Assembly (NCBI GenBank): GCA_027486585.1
Contig: JAIXOU010000039.1
Location: 1-64,000 of the forward strand
Length of the DNA stretch: 64,000 bases
Direction: 5' to 3'
From: Verrucomicrobiaceae bacterium
GTDB taxonomy: Bacteria; Verrucomicrobiota; Verrucomicrobiia; Verrucomicrobiales; Verrucomicrobiaceae
Both the position numbers and the translations under genes were made by a program. Positions 38,601-45,633 of this stretch are shown here, in pieces. Below the pieces are notes generated by a model that was not told the origin of the DNA, did no database searches, and saw only the letters and a list, made by a program, of their open reading frames with translations. Positions within the stretch are counted from its first letter, which is position 1. Each line of letters starts with the position of its first letter.

Positions 38601-39079
38601 CGCTGGATGCCGACGGCAGCACCTACCTGCCACCTGCCAGAGGTCAGCGCGTGCTCGGTCTGCCAGCACCTGCCGCCGTGCCGACGACGGCCACGAATGC
38701 CAAGCTAGCCTTCACTCTCGGTGGACTAGACCTCGCCACACCGAACAGTCTGGCCTTTAATCAGCTCATTCGTGTCAGCAATCCCAGCACGACTGGCCTA
38801 ACGAACACCGCCACCGTCGTCCCCTTCAATGCCACGACCCTGACCAATCCGAATAAAGTGGCGATCACCACCTTCACCGCAGCGACGGGTGCTTTTGCAG
38901 GTAACTTCACCCTACCCGGCACTCCAGCCCGAGTCGGCCCCTTTGCGGGTCAGATCGTCCGCATCATCGACGTTAACACCACGACGCAGGGCTACGGCTA
39001 CTTCCTGCTTCCTACGGGTGTGCCCAATGTGACCACATCGCCAAAACTCAGTGGTCGTGTGGAACTGAGCCCCCCGTAG
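32660..39079 (+). CDS. giant secreted Delta-60/choice-of-anchor-D/BACON protein
   Basis: A 2,139-residue exported protein. The start is uncertain (ATGs at 32660, 32699, 32717, 32756); the signal-like stretch is AVWAAVAGFTFWQPLVSQAA. Order: seven Delta-60 repeats (core xQPDGKxxVGGxF, residues about 65-460); a beta module with IEWLRGGSAPEATQVLFDQSTDGG; choice-of-anchor-D (about 559-670, STIDFGNVVTGFSSSTLTF); cadherin-like sandwich (672-770); seven more Delta-60 repeats (775-1125); a second copy of the beta module (LLEWSRGGQPPAVSTAFDFSTDSG); a second anchor-D (1229-1340); FN3-like (1347-1445); cadherin/Big-like NRAPVAGDD (1447-1545); BACON (1550-1630); putative Ig He_PIG (1633-1725); and a C-terminal beta domain (1733-2139) ending GYGYFLLP...LSGRVELS. 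It is probably a surface or released adhesin. Its TAG stop lies at the edge of the repeat element 39077-39223. Confidence 0.9.
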   Translation: MKVQKASQADFKRMKRCLKMNTFRFLRRSRFIMRCFSTLVQQAVWAAVAGFTFWQPLVSQAAPGDLDLSFSQSPLPLGGAPDGLAMQPDGKMVLVGGFGPIPRNTTNNRYIARLDGSAGAQDTSFVATMGFGPAPRIVRAQRDGKLMVGGEFELINGVTMTGVARLNADGTLDTSFANPTFTGIFQIFSIIVQPDGKVIVGGYFSTVGGVTRNHLVRLNADGSVDTSFNPNPNSDITSLALLPDGKIVVVGGFNQIAGSTNFSRIGIAILNSDGTLDPTPLPHISPARCVAVQGDGKIVVGGSFGRVNNQKFYGLLRLNTDRTLDMAFRPTFSLLPNTNTSTVRTLAIQADGKMIVGGNFRAVGVDAAQVDVNGDYLLNPDGSFVGSTPRVRAALINADGSLDAAFNPSFHTTAAPYLNDSFNFHGVIGAALQPNGKIMLSGYFSDVGNVAAASLVRFENTVAMEKLSFTSSRIEWLRGGSAPEATQVLFDQSTDGGTTWTLLGSASRITGGWELTGLSLPSSAKIRASAITNSGVNNGSGGVVQIIEDFPLVPPAIVVEQPTSTPLSSGSSTIDFGNVVTGFSSSTLTFTVRNTGSGLLKRLQVGIDGAQLSDFALTAPTVNEIAAGGSTTLSIIFTPSAKLVRNATLRISSNDTTTPLFSVALTGTGIASPNADLAGIGLPLPMTLSPTFAANTLSYTADAVFNRRSITITPTAQNAISGITINGTSVTSGSPSASINLTTGANVFTLVVTAENGINTKTYTLTVTRATTPLPGELDYGFDPFANAEVLTAAQQTDGKVLIGGRFVYGGANITEAGSLNRPGLGRINPNGSFDSFNPLVFGGQVSAFQLLPSGQILASGTFAPWSGTGNVLTHSIVLINADGSREATFDPVSDAQTSQMALASGGKILIVGDFTSLQPNGAASATTRNRVARLNANGTLDTAFNPNVNGIVRCVVVQPNGMAIIGGTFTMVGSTARSHLARITTTGAVDATFTAASEVDFGVNCLALQPDGKVFVGGNFSNGGLVRLNTNGSLDSTFTPPASSAGRTPFTLALQENGKIIVAGNGGLLRSAVERLNADGSMDTTFAGVSAMEGSNPGWVNSLSIQDNGLIVIAGRFASVNGISRTNIARIDGATPQSLVQLSGSLLEWSRGGQPPAVSTAFDFSTDSGATWTVIDAAGTFVDGVWQGTITTPLPTAGGLLRGRAIIAGGQYGEMIYQTSFSPPAPKIDVEQPVNDDLADGDAIDLGTLGLNVLVPAVVTIRNAGGQNLTLSNVTITGTNANQFSIIDQPALTVAPLESTTFTVHARVTTAGLKTATLNIASNDTTATPFNIVVNATGAPAVLPVATTLAATGLDFDGTAVNAMRATLNGTVDANGQPREVSFEYGPTTAYGTTVTLPGTFNSANPEPVSTQLMGLAPHTTYNFRVRVDGDLGNALGTNRTFTTANRAPVAGDDTASALASAATTIAVLDNDSDADGDTLTISTRTAVTPSTAGTVAIVSNQLVFTASAAFGTAPNLTATFGYRISDGEGSTDDGTVTVSPGSATLGETTKSIAAEGTAFETPSSYPVTIQTSGSWAVTEALTWATVSPLSGRDDGAVNITVQPNTTTAQRVGVIRIGGVSHTITQSGTVKPTLGPLTNTAYQAIVGGYFELVIPTVNAPVTYTTTGMPPGLTLSNTTGMITGRPTMTGTAPTTYNVTVRASNASGPAAADTAGKAAATVSFTINVVPLPAGVVGTFHGLIERSSTVNVGSIINLGARWEMTINALGAVSGKIVEGVTSRSFTSKLEVTADTANTPTITAAITGTALSLVLKLSALTDSLSSGVGENVLRNAGNTQSSIVTGWGNAWSTTAPIKRATQFRGPYSFAIINPATITTTNTAAPDGFGFGSFIVSETNGALRITGDLPDGSKILCDTFIGQNGQLLLYTPLHGNKGSIHGQLTVTPVNAPTDNTVVGPITWLKPTLLATDKDKSYQSGFGPLTLDADGSTYLPPARGQRVLGLPAPAAVPTTATNAKLAFTLGGLDLATPNSLAFNQLIRVSNPSTTGLTNTATVVPFNATTLTNPNKVAITTFTAATGAFAGNFTLPGTPARVGPFAGQIVRIIDVNTTTQGYGYFLLPTGVPNVTTSPKLSGRVELSPP

Positions 39080-39223
39080 CTTGGGAATGGTTGGCGTTTT
39101 GAATGTGCTCACACACGGGATCTCGTCGCCAATCTTCCCGAAGCTTTCCAAGCCAGTCGGGAAGATCGGCGATGGGGCCCTGGGTGCTTTCAGAGCGTGT
39201 TTCCGCCGCACATTCCCGACCTA
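39077..39223. repeat. 147-bp nested inverted-repeat element sharing arms with the 3771-4010 MITE
   Basis: The outer arms start tagcttgggaatggttggcg (39077) and, inverted, taggtcgggaatgtgcggcg (from 39223); the inner arms cgccaatcttcccga (39127-39141) and tcgggaagatcggcg (39157-39171) form a hairpin. Both arm types match the interior of the MITE at 3771-4010, but its gggtgcatcgcc ends are absent. The whole space between the giant protein gene and the flavin/FeS gene is this element, and both genes stop on its terminal TAGs. Confidence 0.75.
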
Positions 39224-40894
39224 CGACAAGACCGCACCCACCACCAGCAAACCTGCGGCGATCCAATCGCGAGCTCCCAGTCGATCAGCATCTCCGGTGA
39301 AGCGGATGAGCTTGAAGATGGCACCAGTGGGGCAGGTGTATTTGCAGTAGGCTAGGGGCTGGAAAAGCGATGCGATCAGGCCGGTGATAGCGATGGCTAG
39401 ACTGGCCCAGCCCGCGACGCGAAAGACGTAGGCGTCAAAGGGCTCCAGCGCATTCAAGTTGATAGCCCAACCTCCAATGAGACTGACGAAAATGAAGGCC
39501 AGTAAAAGAAAGGGAATCTGTGTCAGCCAGCGTTCAAGCTTGGCCGGCACACGCCATTGCCAGGGCAGTCGGCGGGCCACGAGTTGCTGCAAAGCGCCGT
39601 GAGGGCAGATGTGATGACAATAAAGCTGCTTGCTGGTGAAGATCGGCCCGAGCAGAGAAATGACTGCAAGCATGAGCAGACCGGGGGCACTCTGGCAAGG
39701 CGTGCCATGCGCGGCCCAGCCGGTGAGTAAGCCCTGAGACAAAAGCTCACTGGCGATGAAACCGCCATAAACGACCAACCAAACATGATGCAAATGCCGT
39801 GCCCAGGCGATGCCGCGCAGCTTGCTGAAAGCCATGATGAAAGCGGCGATGAGTGTGATGGCGTGCCCAGTGTCTTGCCAGCGCCAGTGGATTTTTCTCA
39901 GCCAACCAGTCGGGCGTGATTCCAGCAGATTCTTGGCACGCTTTTTCAGGCCTTCGGCGATGGAGTAGCTGGTCTCAGTGGCTCCAGAAACGCCTTCGAT
40001 CTTGGCCTGCTTAAAGTCCAGATCAGCCAGCTTTTCCAGCGTCATGTCATTGAAGAGCTTTTGGAAATAGTCGTCACCGGTGACATAGGCTACGTAGCGT
40101 TTGGTATCGTAGCTTTTGCGCAGAGACATGCGTTTGAAAATCTGACCGCTGGCGTCTAGCAGCATCAGGGAATCCGTCGGCCCTTTGTAACCGACGAGGG
40201 TGTCAGTGACAGGAGAGGTGCGGGTGGCGATGCCGATGCGGGTGCCATTGATATCTAGTACTTCCTGGCTGCCTGGATGCAGCTTGGCTGGCTGTAATTT
40301 CGCGGCTTTTGGTTCTAAAACCTGCACCTCGGCCAGCGTGATTTCGTCTGGAAAGCGCAAAGACGTGCCTGAGGCCTGACCAAGTTTGGCCAGCACGCCC
40401 TGAGCGATAGCTGTGCTGGTCAAAGTGGCTCCTGTGACGACATGCAGCGGTTTGGCCTCATCAGGTTTCTTCATCTGCTCGGGGAATTGAGCAAAAAAAG
40501 CCCGGTCTGCCACGACCTCGGCCACATGATCCGAGGTGTCGTGACTTTTGATGAGGCGCACTCGAGTCAGCGTACCTTTGGCATCAAAGACGAGCAAGCT
40601 GTTGGTCGGGCCAGAGTAGCCTATAAAAGCATTCGATTCAGGAGCGGTCGTGGTCACGTAGCCCAGCTTTTCCCCTTCACTACCCAGCACAGCGCGCCAA
40701 CCGCTGGTGGCGTTTAGCGGACCTAGGCTGTGGATTTTGGGGAAGTCTCCCCGTAGGCGCTCAGGCTGGAGGGCTGCGGCGGCTTCTTCCAGATTCCGCA
40801 GGCTGGCAGTTTCTCTGATCACCAGCACTGCAGACACCAGCAGCCCCAGCCGCCAGAGGCGGATGAGGCGTGGACGTAGTTTCTTCAGCAGCAT
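39221..40894 (-). CDS. NosR/NapH-like membrane flavin and Fe-S electron-transfer protein
   Basis: A 557-residue inner-membrane protein. After one N-terminal helix come two extracytosolic FMN_bind domains (about 50-175 and 195-320), each ending in the flavinylation-type motif S/T-GAT: VVTGATLTSTAI and GVSGATETSYSI, where ApbE would attach FMN to Thr. Then about six membrane helices (340-557) with two cysteine motifs CHHICPHGAL and CKYTCPTGAI, like the ferredoxin-type sites of NapH/NosR/RsxAB relatives; each has C-x3-CP rather than a full CxxCxxCxxxCP. It should carry electrons across the membrane to an extracytosolic acceptor; the partner is not in the window. The last codon and the TAG stop fall in the repeat element. 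Divergent from pfkA. Confidence 0.85.
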   Translation of the reverse strand: MLLKKLRPRLIRLWRLGLLVSAVLVIRETASLRNLEEAAAALQPERLRGDFPKIHSLGPLNATSGWRAVLGSEGEKLGYVTTTAPESNAFIGYSGPTNSLLVFDAKGTLTRVRLIKSHDTSDHVAEVVADRAFFAQFPEQMKKPDEAKPLHVVTGATLTSTAIAQGVLAKLGQASGTSLRFPDEITLAEVQVLEPKAAKLQPAKLHPGSQEVLDINGTRIGIATRTSPVTDTLVGYKGPTDSLMLLDASGQIFKRMSLRKSYDTKRYVAYVTGDDYFQKLFNDMTLEKLADLDFKQAKIEGVSGATETSYSIAEGLKKRAKNLLESRPTGWLRKIHWRWQDTGHAITLIAAFIMAFSKLRGIAWARHLHHVWLVVYGGFIASELLSQGLLTGWAAHGTPCQSAPGLLMLAVISLLGPIFTSKQLYCHHICPHGALQQLVARRLPWQWRVPAKLERWLTQIPFLLLAFIFVSLIGGWAINLNALEPFDAYVFRVAGWASLAIAITGLIASLFQPLAYCKYTCPTGAIFKLIRFTGDADRLGARDWIAAGLLVVGAVLS

Positions 40895-41035
40895 CCGCCC
40901 ATGGTGGCAGGAAGACCGCCGCTGTCACGCGCATCCTAACATTCCAGATAAAGCCGTGGCTTGCCATGGCGCTTCGGCACGCTATGACTGGCCACCTGTC
41001 ACCCCGACCCACGTCGGATCAATGGCCCTCTAACT

Positions 41036-42181
41036 ATGTCTATCTCCCCCGTAAGTCCCGTAGCCGTCCTTTGCAGTGGCGGTGATGCCCCTGGAATGAA
41101 TGCCTTTTTACGCGCGATGGTGCGTTTGGGCCTAAATCGCCACGAAACGCCTGTTTATGGTATCCGCGATGGCTATCGCGGGCTCGTCCGTGCTGCTCGC
41201 CAAGCTAATGGTGATTCCGAAGCAATCGTCCGCTTGAAGCTGGAAATCGAGCGTAATACGGGTCACCGCGGCTTGATCGACGGACAGCAAAACATCATTC
41301 AAATGGATCATGCCAGCGTTTCCGGCATCATGGGAAAAGGTGGCACCATTCTGGGTTCGGCGCGCTGCCTGGATTTCCATAAGCCTGAAGTCCGCCGAGA
41401 AGTCATCACCCTTTTAGAAAAGCTAGGCGTGCGCGCACTCGTCGTTAGTGGCGGTGACGGCTCGCTCACGGGCGCACGCCTACTGGCAGAGGAGAGTAAC
41501 TTGCGGATTATCGGTGTCCCAGCCACGATCGATAATGACCTGCAATTCACCGAAATGGCGCTGGGCGTCGATACGGCTGTACACACGCTTGTTTGGGCCG
41601 TGGATCACTTCATCGACACCGCCCGCAGTCATCGCCGCGTCATGGTGCTGGAAACGATGGGCCGTGAAAGCGGAGATCTGGCCCGAATGGCGGCTTTAGC
41701 CTCAGGAGCAGAAATGGTAATCACCCCTGAAGGTGGCCCGATGACTGAGACTAGCATGGCTGCCTTAGCTGAAAAGATCGAAGGAGCCATGACGCGCGGT
41801 CGTGGTCACGCCATCATTTTGATTGCCGAAGGCGTGCGTTTTGAGCCACCTCAGTCTCGCAATGGTGCCTATATCCTGCGGGATGCTTTCCAAAAATACT
41901 TCCAGCGTGAAGGTGCGCCATTCCAGGATTTGGAGGTGCGTCCTTCCGTGCTCGGGCATTTGCAGCGCGGCGGTCACACCACCCCTGGAGATTGCATTCT
42001 GGCGGCCCGCTTTGCCGAGGAAGCCTGGAAAGCGCTACTCGATCCAAACGGCATCAATGGCATCACGGCACTCCGCTACAATAAGGTGGAGATCGTGCCT
42101 TTCGGCTGTCCTGATCTTCCAGAGCGCGCCATCCACTCGCGTGCGATGGAGCATTTGCATGATGATTTAAGCAGCTGGTAG
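41036..42181 (+). CDS. pfkA: 6-phosphofructokinase
   Basis: A 381-residue group A phosphofructokinase, committing fructose 6-phosphate to glycolysis. Motifs: VLCSGGDAPGMNAFLRAM (phosphate loop), GGTILGSARC, VVSGGDGSLTGA, GVPATIDNDL, MGRESGDLARMAALASGA and LGHLQRGG. Gly in GGDGS (E. coli position 104) points to ATP as donor, whereas PPi enzymes have Asp there; the second selector, normally Gly (ATP) or Lys (PPi) before TIDND, is Ala here, an intermediate state, so ATP use is likely but not certain. Downstream a run of secreted-protein genes begins after 15 bases, possibly in the same transcript. Confidence 0.93.
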   Translation: MSISPVSPVAVLCSGGDAPGMNAFLRAMVRLGLNRHETPVYGIRDGYRGLVRAARQANGDSEAIVRLKLEIERNTGHRGLIDGQQNIIQMDHASVSGIMGKGGTILGSARCLDFHKPEVRREVITLLEKLGVRALVVSGGDGSLTGARLLAEESNLRIIGVPATIDNDLQFTEMALGVDTAVHTLVWAVDHFIDTARSHRRVMVLETMGRESGDLARMAALASGAEMVITPEGGPMTETSMAALAEKIEGAMTRGRGHAIILIAEGVRFEPPQSRNGAYILRDAFQKYFQREGAPFQDLEVRPSVLGHLQRGGHTTPGDCILAARFAEEAWKALLDPNGINGITALRYNKVEIVPFGCPDLPERAIHSRAMEHLHDDLSSW

Positions 42182-42196
42182 TGCCTTAAAACTCCG

Positions 42197-42955
42197 ATGA
42201 AACGTGACACATCCTTTGGCAGAAAAAGTGGGATCGCTCTGGTGCTCCTGCTTTCACTGACCAGTTGTGTCACATCACCGTTCTACGATCCTGTCCCAAA
42301 GCAGCCTGCGGCACTCAGGCAGCACATCGTAGATCGGATCGCCATGATCGTGACTCTGCCACCCCAGCAGGCGGCTAAGCTCATGCGTCATTCGAGCCTG
42401 AATTCATCCCAACCCGTCTCTGTAAGCACCGCCACGCCTATCGGCCCGAATGGTCTGCTGCTGACGGCGGCACACGGGGTAAAAGGCATGAGTCCAAATG
42501 ATGTCACCCTGGTTTATTATTCCCCGACAAAGCACAATCGCCGAGGCCAAGCACGAGTCCTGTGGAAAGACGAGCGTGCGGATTTAGCGCTCATTCAGGT
42601 CTCATTTCCCACGCCCTCTTATTACTCATGGACACCCCGTGATCGCACGCTGCCAGCCGGCACCCGCGTGATCCACGGCGGACTAGCGACGGGTCCAAAA
42701 GCGCAGGTCGGTCAGCTGCTAGAATCACTGGCAGGCACAGGCCATTTTGCACGTCCTTGGGTTCGGCATAGTCTGCGCCTCCAGCCGGGTGACAGCGGAG
42801 GCCCTCTCCTAGCTACAAGCGGCGAACTCATTGGCATCAATCGTGCGGTAGGGTACGTCGGAGTCATGGATACCAGCTTTTTCACCGAATCCCAAAGCAC
42901 CCGGCCTGATCCGGCAAAAATCAACTCGCTGATCGCGGGGATGTCTGCTCATTGA
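42197..42955 (+). CDS. trypsin-like serine protease lipoprotein
   Basis: A 252-residue exported protease. LVLLLSLTSC is a lipobox (Cys near 24). The chymotrypsin-fold triad is complete: LLLTAAHGV (His), DERADLALIQV (Asp) and LQPGDSGGPLL (Ser). There is no PDZ domain. An unknown helical segment (residues 35-75, QHIVDRIAMIVTLPPQQAAKLMRH) precedes the catalytic domain. It heads a row of four envelope genes (small lipoprotein, HtrA, pseudo-HtrA), suggesting periplasmic protein quality control or processing; this grouping is inference. It starts 15 bases after pfkA. Confidence 0.85.
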   Translation: MKRDTSFGRKSGIALVLLLSLTSCVTSPFYDPVPKQPAALRQHIVDRIAMIVTLPPQQAAKLMRHSSLNSSQPVSVSTATPIGPNGLLLTAAHGVKGMSPNDVTLVYYSPTKHNRRGQARVLWKDERADLALIQVSFPTPSYYSWTPRDRTLPAGTRVIHGGLATGPKAQVGQLLESLAGTGHFARPWVRHSLRLQPGDSGGPLLATSGELIGINRAVGYVGVMDTSFFTESQSTRPDPAKINSLIAGMSAH

Positions 42956-42966
42956 GAAAACTCGAC

Positions 42967-43398
42967 ATGCATCCCTTCCTCAAAAAATTGCCTCTCCTTC
43001 TAGCGGCCTGGTGGACTCTCACCAGCTGCCAGGTTTCTCAGGACGCCTTTGAGCTAGGGGCCACCCAAGCCAACTCAAATGGCCTCATGTCTGTGCGCTC
43101 GGCACCGCCTACGATTGGCTTCCGCCGCTTGCAGGCATATTCGGGATTGAATCCAGCGATCAAAGTCTTCGTGCAAGCCAAGGGCTATCCTGATTTCATC
43201 ATCGAGCAACGGAAGCTGGGGAAAATGGCCATGGTGTGTTTTTATCCCAAAAAGAATCAAGCCTACATGATCCAGACACTGCTGAATCTTCCTGGAGAGA
43301 CTCAAGTGCTAGGCCCCGAGCCCATTGGTGAAAAAGACAAACGTCTCTTTAAAGCCATTCGCGAGGTGGAAAATGCGGCATCAGCTTATGGGCAGTAG
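42967..43398 (+). CDS. small lipoprotein of unknown function
   Basis: A 143-residue protein counted from the ATG of MHPFLKKLPLLLAAWWTLTSC, whose TLTSC is a lipobox; a TTG at 42952 overlapping the upstream stop is an alternative start. After the Cys there is a spacer, then a compact fold (IKVFVQAKGYPDFIIEQRKLGKMAMVCFYPKKNQAYMIQ...GPEPIGEKDKRLFKAIREVE). I do not recognise the family. Spacing to the protease lipoprotein is 11 bases from ATG, so cotranslation or at least cotranscription is likely. About 150 bases of apparently empty sequence follow before the HtrA gene. Confidence 0.75.
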   Translation: MHPFLKKLPLLLAAWWTLTSCQVSQDAFELGATQANSNGLMSVRSAPPTIGFRRLQAYSGLNPAIKVFVQAKGYPDFIIEQRKLGKMAMVCFYPKKNQAYMIQTLLNLPGETQVLGPEPIGEKDKRLFKAIREVENAASAYGQ

Positions 43399-43547
43399 GG
43401 GCTGGGGCTATGAATGATTTTTTCAGTTGGGTTGCAGACTTTCTAGAGAAAAAGGTCTTATAGGATCTGACTGACCTATTCTGACTTGCCAAATACGTAA
43501 CCTTTCCAGACATTACTGGATCTTCACAGACGTACTCTTTTGCCGTC

Positions 43548-44519
43548 ATGCGCTTCATTCTTCCCGCGATTCTTCTCAGTATCTGCTGCCAAGCAGAGAT
43601 TGCAGAGAATCCATCGGCACGGACGACGATCGCGGATCTACTAAAAACCCAACAAACCGTGCAATCGCAGCTACCGCGAGTGCGGCCAGCCGTCGTCGCC
43701 ATTCAGACGAATGATGGCACGGCCAGTGGAGTCATCATTTCTGAAGATGGCCTGATCCTCACCGCTGCTCATGTGGCGGAGAAGCCGGGTCGCCAAATGC
43801 GTGTCATTTTGCAGGATGGGAAGCGCGTGATCGCCACCACACTAGGACTGGATAAATCTGCCGATGCCGCCCTGATGCAGCTCAATGACAACGACCTCAA
43901 ATGGCCCTGCGTCAAAGTGAGTCGCGAAGTCCTGAAAACAAAGTCAGGGCAATGGTGCTTCGCCCTCGGACACCCAGGTGGATTTGATCAGGAACGCGGC
44001 GTGGTTTTACGTGTCGGGAAAATCGTCAAGCAAACCGCCAACTCTCTGCAAAGCGACTGCGTGCTGATGGGCGGAGATTCCGGCGGCCCCCTCTTTAATC
44101 TCGAAGGTGAAGTCATCGGCATTCACAGCCAAATCTGGGAGGAGCGGGATCAAAACATGCATGTCTCCATGGCACCTTTTTTCCGCTCATGGGATGATTT
44201 AAAAAGCAGCCAAATCATCCACGTCTGGGGCACTGGCAGTGGCGGCTATTTAGGTGTCGAAATTGGCTCTGAAAAAGATGCGGCAGTCATCAAAGTGAAT
44301 CGAGTGGACAAAGGCAGCGCCGCTGAACGTGCTGGTCTTCAGCTAGGAGACATCATCCTCAGCCTAGACGGCGAGTCGATGCAATCAGCGGCCCAGTTTT
44401 TGAATGCCGTGCGCGCCCGAGCTGCGGGCACTCAAATTCAAATCCAAGTCCAGCGCTCCGGTAATCAGATCGACCTGAAAGCCATGCTCGGTAGCTTACC
44501 CAAGGAGGATGCTGCATGA
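43548..44519 (+). CDS. HtrA-like serine protease with one PDZ domain
   Basis: A 323-residue secreted protease. Signal peptide MRFILPAILLSICCQAEI. The S1C domain (residues about 35-215) has the complete triad: GLILTAAHVA (His), KSADAALMQL (Asp), LMGGDSGGPLFNLEGEVIGIH (Ser). A single PDZ follows (about 230-310: GYLGVEIGSEKD...VDKGSAAERAGLQLGDIILSLDGESM). Layout matches DegS/DegQ-type quality-control proteases with one PDZ. Its last codons overlap the next gene by four bases (ATGA, 44516-44519), so the active and inactive paralogues are translationally coupled. Confidence 0.92.
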   Translation: MRFILPAILLSICCQAEIAENPSARTTIADLLKTQQTVQSQLPRVRPAVVAIQTNDGTASGVIISEDGLILTAAHVAEKPGRQMRVILQDGKRVIATTLGLDKSADAALMQLNDNDLKWPCVKVSREVLKTKSGQWCFALGHPGGFDQERGVVLRVGKIVKQTANSLQSDCVLMGGDSGGPLFNLEGEVIGIHSQIWEERDQNMHVSMAPFFRSWDDLKSSQIIHVWGTGSGGYLGVEIGSEKDAAVIKVNRVDKGSAAERAGLQLGDIILSLDGESMQSAAQFLNAVRARAAGTQIQIQVQRSGNQIDLKAMLGSLPKEDAA

Positions 44520-45541
44520 GCTGGCGAATCACCCTTTTGATGTGTGCTACATTAAGTTCGGCAAAGGCTGATTTACGCGCTCCTCTATCTGCTTCGGAGC
44601 GCACCAACGGTGCCCAAACGCTGACTGCTGTTGCAGCGCTCGAGAAGCGAATTCAGATCATGACTGCTCCTGTGATCGATGCAGAGGGTCTTACTCTCAG
44701 CACTGCATCCTGGGTCGGTTCAGAAGGATACTTCCTCACCAAAGCCAGCGACACCCCGAAACTAGAAGCGTGTAAAGTCCTCATCAGTCCCAGTGTCACT
44801 GTTGCTATTCGTGAGATCCATCGCTCAGCCGCTCATGATCTCGTTTTAGCTCAGGCGGTGGGTGTCAGCGGACTGCCCACACTTACCTTTGAATCCAAAG
44901 CGCGCCCCACTCGCTATGGCCAGTGGCTAGCGGCACCCGTTAAAGGTGGCAAAGCCGTGCGTATCGGTGTTATCAGTGCCCAGCGTCGAAAGATCCCTGG
45001 CGGTGGTGCCGCCATGGGCGTGCGCATGGATGAAAAAACCAACAGCAAAGGCGTGCGTATCGCTGGAATCGCCGAGGACAGCCCTGCGGCAGCCGCGGGT
45101 CTCTTGGAAGACGATGTTCTGCTTTCTCTGGATGGACACACACTCAATTCCTATCAAAGTGTGCACGACCTCGTCCGTGATCGCCAGCCCGGTGAGCAGA
45201 TCGAGATCATCTATCGCCGTTCAGGAAAGGTGGCCAAAGTGCAAATCCGTTTGGCCAGCCGCAGCAAGATCCTGCAAAATTGGGAAGGCGAAGATTTTGC
45301 CAACGGTGGCATCTCCATCCGCACGGACAACTTTGCTCAAGTCATCCAGCACGATCTTCCTCTTTCTGCCCAGGACATGGGTAGCCCCTTATTTGATCTT
45401 GAAGGCCACCTGCTCGGCATCAACATCGCCCGCGTCGATCGCATCACCACCTTTGCCCTTCCGGTAGAAACCTTCTGGCCAACCTTCCTTCCCTACCTCG
45501 AAGCCGACCGCCACCCGCCCAAGGCGGCAAAGGCTAACTGA
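44516..45541 (+). CDS. inactive HtrA paralogue with PDZ nested inside the protease fold
   Basis: A 341-residue exported protein (signal peptide ITLLMCATLSSAKA). It aligns by eye with the upstream HtrA but the catalytic residues are changed: LTAAHVA becomes LTKASDT (His to Ser), the Asp segment SAAHDLVLAQ is kept, and GGDSGGPLFNLEG becomes AQDMGSPLFDLEG (Ser to Met). The PDZ domain (residues about 168-250: MGVRMDEKT...AEDSPAAAAGLLEDDVLLSLDGHTL) lies between the GVISAQRR strand and the FAQVIQHDLPLSAQDMGSPLF strand, so it is inserted within the chymotrypsin fold rather than following it. A chaperone, adaptor or inhibitor partner of the coupled active HtrA is a reasonable inference. Confidence 0.85.
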   Translation: MSWRITLLMCATLSSAKADLRAPLSASERTNGAQTLTAVAALEKRIQIMTAPVIDAEGLTLSTASWVGSEGYFLTKASDTPKLEACKVLISPSVTVAIREIHRSAAHDLVLAQAVGVSGLPTLTFESKARPTRYGQWLAAPVKGGKAVRIGVISAQRRKIPGGGAAMGVRMDEKTNSKGVRIAGIAEDSPAAAAGLLEDDVLLSLDGHTLNSYQSVHDLVRDRQPGEQIEIIYRRSGKVAKVQIRLASRSKILQNWEGEDFANGGISIRTDNFAQVIQHDLPLSAQDMGSPLFDLEGHLLGINIARVDRITTFALPVETFWPTFLPYLEADRHPPKAAKAN

Positions 45542-45633
45542 ATCTGAAAACACCCAGCTATGAACAGAAGTCACTCTGATTTCCATCATTGCCTTCGACT
45601 TTAAGGATCTGTTTGCTTAATGATAACTGTCGC

